A stretch of DNA of 64,000 nucleotides, from contig NZ_WTCR01000009.1 in NCBI RefSeq assembly GCF_009795715.1, forward strand, positions 1 to 64,000, written 5' to 3'. Shown here in pieces: positions 7,163-16,266 of this stretch (positions within the stretch are counted from its first letter, which is position 1; each line of letters starts with the position of its first letter). The notes beneath the pieces are model-generated. The model searched no databases and was not told where the DNA came from. It saw only the letters and a list, made by a program, of their open reading frames with translations. The position numbers and the translations under genes were made by a program. This stretch comes from Labilibaculum euxinicum. Lineage in GTDB: Bacteria; Bacteroidota; Bacteroidia; Bacteroidales; Marinifilaceae.

Positions 7163-7987
7163 ATGAAATTTGGTAAGAAAGTCCTATTTGGAATTGCAAT
7201 TCTGCTAATAACGAACCTGTCATTTGGACAAACCACCAACTCAATTATTTTAATAGAGACCAATATGGGCAATATTAAATTGATGTTGTACAAGGAAACT
7301 CCAAAGCACAGGCAAAATTTTCTGCAGTTAATTGAAAACGGGCATTTTGATGGAACGCTGTTTTATCGGGTAATAAAGGGGTTTGTGGCTCAGGGCGGAT
7401 CGCAGGATTCTAGAAATGCGCCGGCAGGAAAAATGATAGGTTACGGCAGTTCGAACAGAACCATCGAATCAGAATTTAATCCTAAATACTTTCATAAAAA
7501 GGGTGCAATTGCTGCACCAAGAAAGCCGGATAAGGTAAATATTTTTAAGGAATCTGATATTTCTCAGTTCTATATTGCTCATGGAAGGGTGTTTACGGAT
7601 GAGGAATTAACTCTCATGGAAAAAGAAGTGAATGTTCCTTTAAGAAAGCGAATCGTAAAAAGGTTTTTAACTTCAAGTAAAAGAGTTGTTTTGGATTCCT
7701 TAAAAAAAGCCGGTAAGGTGGAAGAATTTAGAGCCATTGCGAAAACAATTAAGGAGTCGATAGAATTTGAATACAATAGCTCCAAAGAGCGACTTGAATT
7801 CTCTGAGGCTCGTCGTAAAGCTTACACAACGGTCGGCGGAGTTCCGCATCTTGATGGTAATTACACCGTTTTTGGGGAAGTGATAGAAGGGCTGGATGTT
7901 TTGGATAAAATTGTAAACCTTAAAACGGATGCAAATGACCGGCCTTTTCAGGATGTTAAAATGAATGTAAAAATTCTGGAATATTAG
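7163..7987 (+). CDS. Secreted cyclophilin-type peptidyl-prolyl isomerase
   Basis: This is a tandem paralogue of the preceding cyclophilin. It carries a signal peptide ending around SFGQ without a lipobox, so it is probably soluble in the periplasm. Motifs FYRVIKGFVAQGGS, ISQFYIAHGR and LDGNYTVFGEVIEGLDVLD are present. The same central insert of about 80 residues separates the last two motifs. The active-site Arg in FYRV is retained. The pair may serve soluble and membrane-attached clients respectively; this is inferred from the signals alone. Confidence 0.92.
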   Translation: MKFGKKVLFGIAILLITNLSFGQTTNSIILIETNMGNIKLMLYKETPKHRQNFLQLIENGHFDGTLFYRVIKGFVAQGGSQDSRNAPAGKMIGYGSSNRTIESEFNPKYFHKKGAIAAPRKPDKVNIFKESDISQFYIAHGRVFTDEELTLMEKEVNVPLRKRIVKRFLTSSKRVVLDSLKKAGKVEEFRAIAKTIKESIEFEYNSSKERLEFSEARRKAYTTVGGVPHLDGNYTVFGEVIEGLDVLDKIVNLKTDANDRPFQDVKMNVKILEY

Positions 7988-8107
7988 AGATTTGAGAAAT
8001 CTGTTTAAATTATTATTGATTCTTCCTGCTAAAATAGAATCGTCAGTAACAAGGAGAAAAAAGTTTTTGTAACTTTGCCGACTATCGGATTTCAAAAGAT
8101 TAAAAAT

Positions 8108-9130
8108 ATGTTAGACAAAATAAAGAATTTACTTGAGGAGCTGAATGGATTTTCGGCAACTACACTAGAGGAAGTTGAACAATTTAGAATCAAACACCTT
8201 AGTAAGAAAGGTAGTATTGCTGTTTTGTTTGCAGATTTTAAGGATGTTCCAAACGATCAGAAAAAGGCTGTTGGTCAAGCGCTTAATGAGTTGAAGACAA
8301 CTGCATTGGATAAAGTAAATTCTCTTAAAGATAGTTTCACCAATCTTGATTTTGGAAAATCAGGTTTGGATTTGACTTTATCGGGTGATCCGGTTAAGTT
8401 GGGCTCGCGCCATCCGCTTTCTTTAGTGAAAAATGAAATCACAGAGATCTTCTCCCGATTGGGATTTACAATTTCCGAAGGTCCGGAGATTGAAGATGAC
8501 TGGCATAACTTTTCAGCTTTAAATTTCCCGGAAGAACATCCTGCCCGCGATATGCAGGATACTTTCTTCATCGAGAAAAATCCGGATGTTATTTTACGTA
8601 CTCATACTTCTTCTGTGCAGGCTCATGATATGTCTGAAATGGAATTGCCGATTCGTTGTTTAACGCCGGGTCGTGTTTTCCGTAACGAAGCTATTTCTGC
8701 ACGTGCTCATTGTATTTTCCATCAAATTGAATGTTTGTATATCGACGAGAACGTTTCGTTTGCAGATTTAAAACAAACACTGACTTATTTTGCCAAAGAA
8801 TTTTTTGGTGAGAAAACAGAAATCAGATTACGACCATCCTATTTCCCGTTTACCGAGCCATCGGCCGAGGTTGATGTTACCTGTTCACTTTGTGGCGGAA
8901 AAGGCTGTAATGTGTGCAAAGGAACCGGTTGGTTAGAGATTTTGGGTTGCGGTATGGTTGATCCAAATGTTTTGGAATTAAACGGAATCGATAATAAAAA
9001 ATACACAGGCTTTGCCTTGGGAATGGGAATCGAGAGAATCACCATGCTGAAATACGGTATTAAAGATCTTCGTTTGTTCTTTGAGAACGACATTCGTTTC
9101 CTTGAGCAATTTTCGGCTGCAGGATTCTAG
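8108..9130 (+). CDS. pheS: Phenylalanine--tRNA ligase alpha subunit
   Basis: PheS pairs with PheT to charge tRNA-Phe. The N-terminal coiled coil (residues 1-90) is followed by the class II catalytic core. Visible are motif 2 (GRVFRNEAISARAHCIFHQIECLYID), the TEPSAEVDV stretch, a CxxC..CxxC-like segment (CSLCGGKGCNVCKGTGW) and motif 3 (GFALGMGIERITMLKYGI). I moved the start to the ATG at 8108. The upstream in-frame extension to 8075 overlaps TAACTTTG (8070-8077), a likely -7 element, and adds residues not typical of PheS. Length is 340 aa. No pheT is adjacent, which is common in Bacteroidota. Confidence 0.97.
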   Translation: MLDKIKNLLEELNGFSATTLEEVEQFRIKHLSKKGSIAVLFADFKDVPNDQKKAVGQALNELKTTALDKVNSLKDSFTNLDFGKSGLDLTLSGDPVKLGSRHPLSLVKNEITEIFSRLGFTISEGPEIEDDWHNFSALNFPEEHPARDMQDTFFIEKNPDVILRTHTSSVQAHDMSEMELPIRCLTPGRVFRNEAISARAHCIFHQIECLYIDENVSFADLKQTLTYFAKEFFGEKTEIRLRPSYFPFTEPSAEVDVTCSLCGGKGCNVCKGTGWLEILGCGMVDPNVLELNGIDNKKYTGFALGMGIERITMLKYGIKDLRLFFENDIRFLEQFSAAGF

Positions 9131-9174
9131 AAAAAACAGGAGATTTTAGATGTGTTAATCTTACACGATAAAAA

Positions 9175-9212
9175 CAAAAAAGTGCCTTTCCTTGCGGGAG
9201 GCACTTTTTTTA
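9175..9212 (+). terminator. Intrinsic terminator after pheS
   Basis: Arms 9181-9187 (AGTGCCT) and 9199-9205 (AGGCACT) are extended by flanking A and T runs. It lies between convergent pheS and the OsmC gene, so it may work both ways. Confidence 0.8.
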
Positions 9213-9289
9213 TTTTGTGGACTGTTTGACTTTTCCACTATTGGACTCTTAGAGTATTCTAGATTTTTCAAGACCTTTCCAGACTTTTT

Positions 9290-9709
9290 TTACTCTTCAT
9301 GATATATAATCTCTGATGTAACAGGAATCACCTGCTTGTACAAAGCACTTACCCCACATTGCGATTCTTCGGATATTTTAACGGCCCGCTCCAATTTTTT
9401 ACGGGGAAGATCCTTGCCAAAGAATTCGTAAGTAATGTGCATGTTTTTATAGTAGGTGGGCTGAGTTTCGGTTAGCTCTCCTTCTACTAATACTTTAATA
9501 TCCCGGATGTCAAGCCTCATTTTTTTCACAATTAACGCCGTGTCAATGCCCGTACATCCCGCCAAAGCGGTCAGCATTAGCTTCTTTGGACGGAAGCCTT
9601 TGTCATCACCGCCAACTTCGGTGCCGGCGTCAGTAATCATTTTATGACCATCCATATTGGTTTCGTAGGCGAGGTTTCCCAGCCACGATAATTCTACTTT
9701 GTGTTTCAT
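9290..9709 (-). CDS. OsmC/Ohr family protein
   Basis: OsmC-type proteins are small thiol peroxidases acting on organic hydroperoxides. The fold begins with MKHKVELSWLGNLAYE. The conserved Cys pair is visible as LTALAGCTGID and EESQCGVSALYK. An in-frame extension to 9829 would add about 40 residues without family similarity, so the ATG at 9709 (139 aa) is preferred. The gene is divergent from the Crp/Fnr regulator, with a 216-bp intergenic region that could be a shared control region. It belongs to the YhfA-like branch often found near Crp genes. Peroxidase activity is inferred from the two Cys. Confidence 0.88.
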   Translation of the reverse strand: MKHKVELSWLGNLAYETNMDGHKMITDAGTEVGGDDKGFRPKKLMLTALAGCTGIDTALIVKKMRLDIRDIKVLVEGELTETQPTYYKNMHITYEFFGKDLPRKKLERAVKISEESQCGVSALYKQVIPVTSEIIYHEE

Positions 9710-9925
9710 AATTGCTGTGTATTTAGTCTTTTTACCTTTTGGATAAGTAAAACTTAAATTTGTATATTTGACCTGATTACAAATTGAAAGTGATTTGTAA
9801 TAAAAGTAGGAAAAAACCCTTCGAAACAAATAATTTTTTTAATGAGTTTGTCAGGTGTTGAAGTTTTACCACAAGGAATTATTATTGAATTAGTAGTATT
9901 GATTTCAGTTTAATATGATTTTTTA

Positions 9926-10630
9926 ATGAAGCAGAATCCAATTCTTCCAAATTGCAATCAATTAGCCGATAAATTCGGTGAAAAATTTCAAAATTTGAAG
10001 GTAGAAGATATGAATCTTTTATTTTGGGGTGAAGATGTTCATTTCTATAAAAGAGGCAGTATTATTTATTCTGAGGGCGATTCCGCGAAAGGATGCTACT
10101 TTCTTTTTTCGGGTGTTTTAAAAGTATTTAAAACAGGTTTGGAAGGGAAAGAGCAAATCATTCGTTTTGCGAAGCCTGGCGACTTAATTGGTTTTCGATC
10201 TGTTCTTAGTCAGGAACGGGCATGCACTTCTGCTAAAGTAATTGAAGATGCTATCGTTTGTTTCATCCCTGGTAAGGTTTTAACCAAACTGATTCAAGAG
10301 AATTCTAATTTTGCAATGGAATTAATTCAGCTCACATGCAGAGAATTGGATGAAGCAAATGATTACATCACTGATATTGCTCAAAAAACGGTACGGGAAC
10401 GCTTAGCTGAGATTTTAATTCAATTGGAAACAGCTTTTGGATTGACCGAGGATGGTACGCTTAAAATTGCTCTTACGCGCGAAGAACTGGCCAATATGGT
10501 AGGAACAGCGACCGAATCGGTGATACGTTTACTGTCCGAATTTAAATCCGATCAGTTAATAGAATTAAACGGACGAAAAATAAAAATACTAAATACCAAA
10601 GCACTTAAAAAAGTCGGCGGAATTTTGTAA
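9926..10630 (+). CDS. Crp/Fnr family transcriptional regulator
   Basis: The cyclic-nucleotide-binding-like beta barrel covers roughly residues 30-145 (YSEGDSAKGCYFLFSGVLKVFK, GDLIGFRSVLSQ). It is followed by a dimerisation helix and a winged helix-turn-helix with LTREELANMVGTATESVIRLLSEFK, the typical Crp recognition segment. No N-terminal Cys cluster of an Fnr iron-sulphur type is present, so oxygen sensing by that route is unlikely. Length is 234 aa. It is divergent from the OsmC gene. A perfect TGTGA-N6-TCACA palindrome at 39590-39605 elsewhere in the window is a possible target, which is speculative. Confidence 0.93.
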   Translation: MKQNPILPNCNQLADKFGEKFQNLKVEDMNLLFWGEDVHFYKRGSIIYSEGDSAKGCYFLFSGVLKVFKTGLEGKEQIIRFAKPGDLIGFRSVLSQERACTSAKVIEDAIVCFIPGKVLTKLIQENSNFAMELIQLTCRELDEANDYITDIAQKTVRERLAEILIQLETAFGLTEDGTLKIALTREELANMVGTATESVIRLLSEFKSDQLIELNGRKIKILNTKALKKVGGIL

Positions 10631-10652
10631 TCCCTGTCTGCAATAATATTTC

Positions 10653-10686
10653 AACCCCATCAGGTTCGTCCGGATGGGGTTTTTTG
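10653..10686 (+). terminator. Intrinsic terminator after the Crp/Fnr gene
   Basis: Arms 10653-10661 (AACCCCATC) and 10673-10681 (GATGGGGTT) pair perfectly around an 11-base loop, followed by a T run. Confidence 0.85.
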
Positions 10687-10872
10687 TAATAATTTTTTTA
10701 GGGAAGTAATTATTATCTGGAAATATGATTAATACTGATTTTTCTGCCACTGTTAAACTATAATAGGATGTTCAATTAACATTAATTCACATCTTTTATT
10801 TGGGTTATTTCGATAGGATGTTTACTTTCAGGAATATTATTTTAATTTATTCAACCCTAAAACCCATTTAAA

Positions 10873-11616
10873 ATGAGTAACAAAGAGAATTTTGATGTCC
10901 TGTTGCCAAAGTATCAGGCGTATGCTAAAAATGAGATTAAAGAGCCCAATCAGCCTGTGGATATTGTCATAGATGAAGCCATGGATTTATCGGTAATAGC
11001 AGACAAGGATCGGGAATTGTTAGCAACTTCGGATTTGGATGTGAGTTTAATCGACGATCTGCCAATTCGGGCCGGAGGCCTGCGTTATGCACAAACAGTA
11101 TGGGTACAAGTTCAGACTGATAGGTCGGATGCAGAGGAGCAATGGAAGCACCTCTCGGTTGAGGCTTTTGAAATGCGCGATGAGCTTTTGCATTTTTGCA
11201 GGTATGCTTATCGTAAGAATTCTAAATTGATGGATGTTGTTAACCGAATTGCCGAAGGATACGGCAATGCTGATATGGTTCAGGATCTTTCGGATTTGGC
11301 CATGCTGGGAACAAACAATCCAGAGCCTTTGGCGGGACTTAATTACCCAATGGAAAAACTCGAAAGAGCCTCTGAATTATCGGATTTATGCGGAGCGCTG
11401 TTGGCTAAGGTAAACGGTGCCAGAGTGGATAACGACAAGCCGGCTAAAGAAATGCGCGACCGGGCCTTTACCCATGTAAAGCAAGCCGTTGATGCCATTC
11501 GCGAAGCAGGGCGTTTTGTTTTCTGGAAAGATGAACAGAGAGTGGAGCAATATACCAGTGCCTACTTCCGAAAACTAAGAGAAGCCAGAGAAAAGAAGGT
11601 GGTAGAGGAGGCATAA
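10873..11616 (+). CDS. Hypothetical helical protein, 247 aa
   Basis: I do not recognise this family. The protein is soluble, acidic and almost entirely helical by composition, with no signal peptide. Notable stretches are DLPIRAGGLRYAQTVWVQVQTDRSDAEEQWKHL-like central residues, a helix MRDELLHFCRYAYRKNSKLMDVVNRIAEGYGN and a C-terminal helix ending in REAREKKVVEEA. The region starts after a terminator and a 240-bp leader, so the gene is probably transcribed alone. Its wording is more GC-rich than its neighbours, and a degenerate 20-bp repeat tract follows directly. The codon-use difference may be a sign of transfer, but I have not measured it. Confidence 0.75.
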   Translation: MSNKENFDVLLPKYQAYAKNEIKEPNQPVDIVIDEAMDLSVIADKDRELLATSDLDVSLIDDLPIRAGGLRYAQTVWVQVQTDRSDAEEQWKHLSVEAFEMRDELLHFCRYAYRKNSKLMDVVNRIAEGYGNADMVQDLSDLAMLGTNNPEPLAGLNYPMEKLERASELSDLCGALLAKVNGARVDNDKPAKEMRDRAFTHVKQAVDAIREAGRFVFWKDEQRVEQYTSAYFRKLREAREKKVVEEA

Positions 11617-11631
11617 GCTTCTGAAAGCCCC

Positions 11632-11812
11632 GGGAAGAACGCTTACTTTTGCGAAGGGAGGGTCACAGAGCAGAAGGGAGGGTCACTTTTGCGAAGGACG
11701 GGTTACAGCTGCGAAGATTTGGATAACTATTGCGAAGGAGGCCTCCCAGGCACGAAGGGAGGCCTTCTTTATGCGAAGGACGACTCCCAGAACAGAAGGG
11801 TCAATAAAATTG
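11632..11812. repeat. Degenerate 20-bp tandem repeat (minisatellite)
   Basis: The core GCGAAG or a close variant recurs at 11651, 11671, 11691, 11711, 11732, 11752, 11773 and 11793, giving a strict 20-21 bp period. The consensus is roughly GCGAAGGGAGGGTCAC plus four variable bases. The tract is G-rich on the plus strand, unlike the AT-rich surroundings. It fills most of the 282-bp gap between the unknown protein and the S41-like gene, and I see no ORF in it that looks real. Confidence 0.85.
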
Positions 11813-11898
11813 GGCTTTTTGTAAGCTGATGCCGGCAGAATTAATACCGATAATCCATCCTGTACTAACGTTGCATGCAACGTCTCTAAAAAAACAAT

Positions 11899-13245
11899 AT
11901 GAAAAAAACACTACTACTTGCTTTCGTATTGACAGCATTTATCAGCAAAGGAATTTCACAAACCGACTACTCCTTAGCAATTCCAAATCCCAAATCATTG
12001 TTAACCAAAGAGCAATTGATTAAAGATAAGGAGGCCTTAAAAAACTATCATCCAAATCCCTTTAACTCCTTTCCTGAGAGGGAATGGGATTCTTTAATCG
12101 AAGTTATAGCCAAAGAATTGCCTTTGGAACCTATTATGGAAACTGAAAAAACACTGATTAGAAGAAAGCTTTTGGATAGAGTTACTTTTGAAGATCCTCA
12201 TTTACGGTTTATTCCGGTGCTAGGGAAAACGGGTACTTTAAAGGTGAAAATGAAGAAGATAAAAGCTTTGCCTTTTACTTTGATAAACATTTCCGACACA
12301 TTGCTTGTTGACAAGAGCTTTGATGAAAATATTCTTTCAGGAGATCGAATACTAAGTATCAATAATATTGAGGCAGTTACTTATTTGGAAAGTTCGTATC
12401 GCGATCGTTACATGTCCGGTTATGTCTTGCAGACTTTTCATCATTTCAGCTTTGCTTCTGATTATAGTATTAAGTTGGTTCGGAATAATCAATGGAAAGA
12501 GATCCTTATTAAAGGAATACCTATAGATAATGGTTTTTTTCCAAAATTATATGGGGATATCGAGGAAAAAATAATTGACGAAAACAAGACGGGATATTTT
12601 AGTATCAACAATTTTGATTACAACAAGTATTTGGTAAAATGCCTAGGGCGTTACCTTGATAAGGTGAAAAAAGAGGGGTACAAAAATGTTATTATTGATA
12701 TTAGAAGAAATCCTGGAGGGAGTGGTGATCACTTTGATGAATTGTTTTCATTACTATCGAATAAAAAAAAGATTCCTTATCAGTCTGGCGTTAAATTAAA
12801 AGTATCTAAAGCTACATATAAGGATTATTCTTACACGGAAGATGATTTTGGAAGATTGGTTGACTTGCCGGATTCTCTTATTGTGAAGGAGTGCCCACTG
12901 GATAATTCACTGTATAAAGGAGATTTTAATTATTACGTTCTGATAAGTCAGCAGACAGCATCAATGGCGGCTACTTTTGCTAATGTCATGCAGTATAATA
13001 AAATTGGTTTGCTGGTTGGAGAGTCTCTTGCTCACAACGCTTTGAATTATGGTGAAACTTTTATTGCAGAGCGAGATAATTCCTTTTGGACAATTTCAAC
13101 AGTAGAGAACTTTGAATATACTAAGGCTGAGGGGGGAATTTTAAATCCGGATATTTCGATCCCTTTTGTTGCCAGTGAATATATGAAAGGCGGGGATCCT
13201 GTTTTAGAGAAGTGTATGGAGTATATTAAAAATCATACAAACTGA
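11899..13245 (+). CDS. Secreted S41-like peptidase family protein
   Basis: The signal peptide ends near SKGISQ. The body resembles the tail-specific protease (S41) fold: a helical N-terminal part, a PDZ-like middle (FDENILSGDRILSINNIEAVTYL) and a core with NVIIDIRRNPGGSGDHFDELF. The nucleophile region is QQTASMAATFANVMQYNKIGLLVGE, where a Ser sits in the usual place, but the SAAE-type motif is altered. Activity is therefore likely but not certain. It lies at the start of a same-strand run with a small secreted protein, the C39 exporter and the HlyD adaptor, and could belong to that transcription unit. Confidence 0.82.
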   Translation: MKKTLLLAFVLTAFISKGISQTDYSLAIPNPKSLLTKEQLIKDKEALKNYHPNPFNSFPEREWDSLIEVIAKELPLEPIMETEKTLIRRKLLDRVTFEDPHLRFIPVLGKTGTLKVKMKKIKALPFTLINISDTLLVDKSFDENILSGDRILSINNIEAVTYLESSYRDRYMSGYVLQTFHHFSFASDYSIKLVRNNQWKEILIKGIPIDNGFFPKLYGDIEEKIIDENKTGYFSINNFDYNKYLVKCLGRYLDKVKKEGYKNVIIDIRRNPGGSGDHFDELFSLLSNKKKIPYQSGVKLKVSKATYKDYSYTEDDFGRLVDLPDSLIVKECPLDNSLYKGDFNYYVLISQQTASMAATFANVMQYNKIGLLVGESLAHNALNYGETFIAERDNSFWTISTVENFEYTKAEGGILNPDISIPFVASEYMKGGDPVLEKCMEYIKNHTN

Positions 13246-13260
13246 TAAAGTTTATAGTCT

Positions 13261-13941
13261 ATGAAAATATGTATCATCAACATTTTGTTTTTTGTAATGT
13301 TAATGTCGGCATCTGCTCAAATCTACAATCAAAAGAAGATCTATCAATTTGAGGTTGCGAAAACAGATGCTTTCGGATCCATTCAGCAGGAAGATTTATT
13401 TTTGGTTTGTCATGGAAAGGCATGGAAACTTGATCCTAGAAATCAGTTCTTAGCCGTTTGGTGTTCATCAAATATGGATAAATTCGGATTGAATTACCAG
13501 ACCGGGATCATCGAAAATGAAAATAGAATTTGGCTGCATCCGCCTCGAAACGATCAATACATGATTCACGAATACTCTCCTTTTCCTGAAATTAGATTTC
13601 CGCTTGCAGTTGGAAATAAATGGGAAACAGATTTTGGTTGTGTTTGGGAAAATAGGCAGTTTAAAATAACTGCTAATGATAAGGTTTTTCATCTGTATGA
13701 GGTGGTGTCAATTGAAAAGGTTTATTCTGATTTAAAACAATCGGAAATTGATTGCTATAAAATTGTGGGAACTATAAATCATCCAAAAATTAAAACAAAA
13801 TGGATTGGCTGGTTTAATTCGGAACTTGGGTTTGTAAAGATGACCTTCTATAATCTTGATCATTCGATTACAGAAATGTGTTTAAAGGATTCTTACAATT
13901 GGGAGGAGCATAAAAACAATTTCTTAGAATTTAAATTGTAG
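13261..13941 (+). CDS. Hypothetical secreted protein, 226 aa
   Basis: I do not recognise this family. A signal peptide ends at MSASAQ, and the mature part is rich in beta strands and aromatic residues (WLHPPRNDQYMIHEYSPFPEIRFPLAVGNKWE). That suggests an extracytoplasmic beta domain. The gene starts 15 bp after the S41-like gene, so the two are almost certainly co-transcribed. Its position before the C39 exporter makes a role in the same process possible, but there is no direct evidence. Confidence 0.75.
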   Translation: MKICIINILFFVMLMSASAQIYNQKKIYQFEVAKTDAFGSIQQEDLFLVCHGKAWKLDPRNQFLAVWCSSNMDKFGLNYQTGIIENENRIWLHPPRNDQYMIHEYSPFPEIRFPLAVGNKWETDFGCVWENRQFKITANDKVFHLYEVVSIEKVYSDLKQSEIDCYKIVGTINHPKIKTKWIGWFNSELGFVKMTFYNLDHSITEMCLKDSYNWEEHKNNFLEFKL

Positions 13942-14013
13942 TGGTGATTAATATAAATTCACTGTTTAGTCCATTCCAACAATTTTCCCTATTTTTAGCT
14001 TGACTATAATAAA

Positions 14014-16242
14014 TTGACTAACTACCATTCTGCCTTGAAGAAAAAATTTCCCCATTTCCGCCAATTGGATGCCATGGATTGTGGCCCGACCTGCCTGCGT
14101 ATGATAGCCTCACATTTTGGTAAAAACTTCAGTCTGCAGTCTTTACGAGATAAATCGCACATTACCCGCGAGGGAGTTTCGATGCTGGGCATTGCTGATG
14201 CAGCTGAAAGTATTGGTTTGCGAACTATGGGCGTGCGCATTAGCTACGAGCAGTTACAGGATGATGCTGCGCTTCCGGCTATTTGCCATTGGGGGCAAAA
14301 TCATTTTGTGGTGGTGCACAAAATCGAGGTAAAAAAGAAGACAACTACTGTTCATGTTGCTGATCCGGCATCTGGATTGCTAAAATTTACCAAAGAGGAA
14401 TTTATTAAGTCGTGGGCAAGTACACAAAGTCAGGGGGAATTGAAAGGCTTGTGTTTGTTGGTGGAAACTACACCCGATTTTTACGCTCAGGGCGACGAGG
14501 ATGTTTCCAACAAAAAAAGTATTGGTTTCCTGTTAAAATATCTAAGGCCGTACCGTAAGTTTTTGGTGCAATTGGCACTGGGAATGTTGTTTGGGAGTAT
14601 GCTGCAACTGATTTTTCCATTCCTTACCCAATCCATAGTCGATGTAGGTATCAACACGCAAAACCTGAGTTTTATCTATTTGGTTTTAATTGCTCAATTA
14701 GTGCTGTTTATCTCTCGAATGTCGGTGGAATTCATCCGAAGCTGGATACTTTTACACATCTCAACACGAATAAACATCTCATTAATATCCGACTTTTTAA
14801 TCAAGTTAATGAAGTTGCCCATTGGCTTTTTCGATATTAAAATGATCGGTGATTTATTGCAGCGGATACAGGATCATACCCGAATTGAAAATTTCCTGAC
14901 ATCATCAACCTTAAGCATCCTGTTTTCGATGGTCAATCTGGTGATTTTTGGAATTGTTTTAGCCATTTACGACATGCAAATCTTTTTTGTTTTTGTAATT
15001 GGATCGGTTTTGTATCTAATATGGGTGAATCTTTTTCTGCGAAAACGTCGAGAATTGGATGGGAAACGATTCGCTCAGTTATCGAACAATCAGAATTCAT
15101 TGGTTCAGTTAATTACCGGAATGCAGGAAATTAAGCTGAACAACTGTGAGAAACAAAAGCGTTGGGAGTGGGAGCAAATACAGGCTGAATTGTTTAAGGT
15201 GAGAACCAAAGGTTTGGCTTTGAATCAGTATCAGGTATCAGGTTCCATTTTCTTCAACGAAACAAAAAATATCATCATCACCTTTTTGGCGGCCAAATCG
15301 GTACTTGATGGTGGCATGACCTTAGGTATGATGTTGGCAGTGTCTTACATTATCGGTCAATTGAATTCCCCGCTCGACAATCTGGTTCAGTTCATTCATT
15401 CGTGGCAGGATGCTAAAATTTCTCTCGAGCGATTGGGTGAAATTCACGAGATGAAGGAGGAAGAAATGCCAAATGAGGATCGTTTAACTGATATTCCAGA
15501 AGAAAAGGCCATAGATATTGAGAAAGTATTCTTTCAGTACGAAGGCCCGCATTCCGAAATGGTTTTGGATGATGTTAATTTGAAGATAGAAGATGGAAAA
15601 ACGACTGCAATTGTAGGTGCATCGGGTAGCGGAAAAACGACTTTAATTAAGCTGATGCTGGGATTTTATCCCACTACAAAAGGACGAATTTCCTTGGGTG
15701 GAGTTACTCTCGAAAATTACAGTTCATCGATGTGGCGGCAAAATTGCGGAGTGGTGATGCAGGATGGGTTTATCTTTTCGGATACTATCGCCAAAAATAT
15801 TGCTGTTGGTGATGAGTTCATCGATAAAAAGAGATTGTTGTATGCGGTTCAGGTTGCCTGCATCGACCTATTTATTGAAAGTTTGCCATTGCGCTACAAC
15901 ACACGGATTGGCGCCAACGGTCATGGTTTAAGTCAAGGGCAAAAGCAACGTATTTTGATTGCAAGAGCCGTGTATAAAAATCCTAAATTTTTGTTCTTCG
16001 ATGAGGCAACTAATGCCTTGGATGCGAACAACGAAAAGGCAATCATGAACAATTTGGAGGAATTTAATAAGGGAAGGACTGTGGTTGTTGTGGCTCATCG
16101 CTTAAGTACAGTTCGTAGTGCCGATAAAATAATTGTTCTGGATAAAGGAAAGATTGTTGAGGAAGGAACTCATGCTGATTTAACAAAATTGAAGGGAGCT
16201 TATTATCAGTTGGTTAAGAACCAATTGGAGCTAGGAAATTAA
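14014..16242 (+). CDS. ABC transporter with N-terminal C39 peptidase domain
   Basis: This is a peptidase-containing exporter (PCAT) that cuts double-glycine leaders and exports the peptide. The C39 domain holds Cys23 in DCGPTC, His97 in NHFVVVH and Asp117 in VADPASG, the complete triad. About five to six membrane helices follow (residues 175-430). The nucleotide-binding domain has Walker A GASGSGKT near residue 535, signature LSQGQKQR and Walker B FLFFDEATNALD. The start is TTG at 14014, because an in-frame stop lies 18 bases upstream and the next ATG would cut into the peptidase motif. The HlyD gene follows. The peptide array at the left edge carries the matching leader type. Confidence 0.95.
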   Translation: MTNYHSALKKKFPHFRQLDAMDCGPTCLRMIASHFGKNFSLQSLRDKSHITREGVSMLGIADAAESIGLRTMGVRISYEQLQDDAALPAICHWGQNHFVVVHKIEVKKKTTTVHVADPASGLLKFTKEEFIKSWASTQSQGELKGLCLLVETTPDFYAQGDEDVSNKKSIGFLLKYLRPYRKFLVQLALGMLFGSMLQLIFPFLTQSIVDVGINTQNLSFIYLVLIAQLVLFISRMSVEFIRSWILLHISTRINISLISDFLIKLMKLPIGFFDIKMIGDLLQRIQDHTRIENFLTSSTLSILFSMVNLVIFGIVLAIYDMQIFFVFVIGSVLYLIWVNLFLRKRRELDGKRFAQLSNNQNSLVQLITGMQEIKLNNCEKQKRWEWEQIQAELFKVRTKGLALNQYQVSGSIFFNETKNIIITFLAAKSVLDGGMTLGMMLAVSYIIGQLNSPLDNLVQFIHSWQDAKISLERLGEIHEMKEEEMPNEDRLTDIPEEKAIDIEKVFFQYEGPHSEMVLDDVNLKIEDGKTTAIVGASGSGKTTLIKLMLGFYPTTKGRISLGGVTLENYSSSMWRQNCGVVMQDGFIFSDTIAKNIAVGDEFIDKKRLLYAVQVACIDLFIESLPLRYNTRIGANGHGLSQGQKQRILIARAVYKNPKFLFFDEATNALDANNEKAIMNNLEEFNKGRTVVVVAHRLSTVRSADKIIVLDKGKIVEEGTHADLTKLKGAYYQLVKNQLELGN

Positions 16243-16266
16243 ATATTATTCACCCTATATATTTGT

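Noticed and set aside
11632-11812. CRISPR-like interpretation of the 20-bp repeats
   Set aside because: The repeats are degenerate and directly adjoining with only about four variable bases between cores, so no spacers exist.
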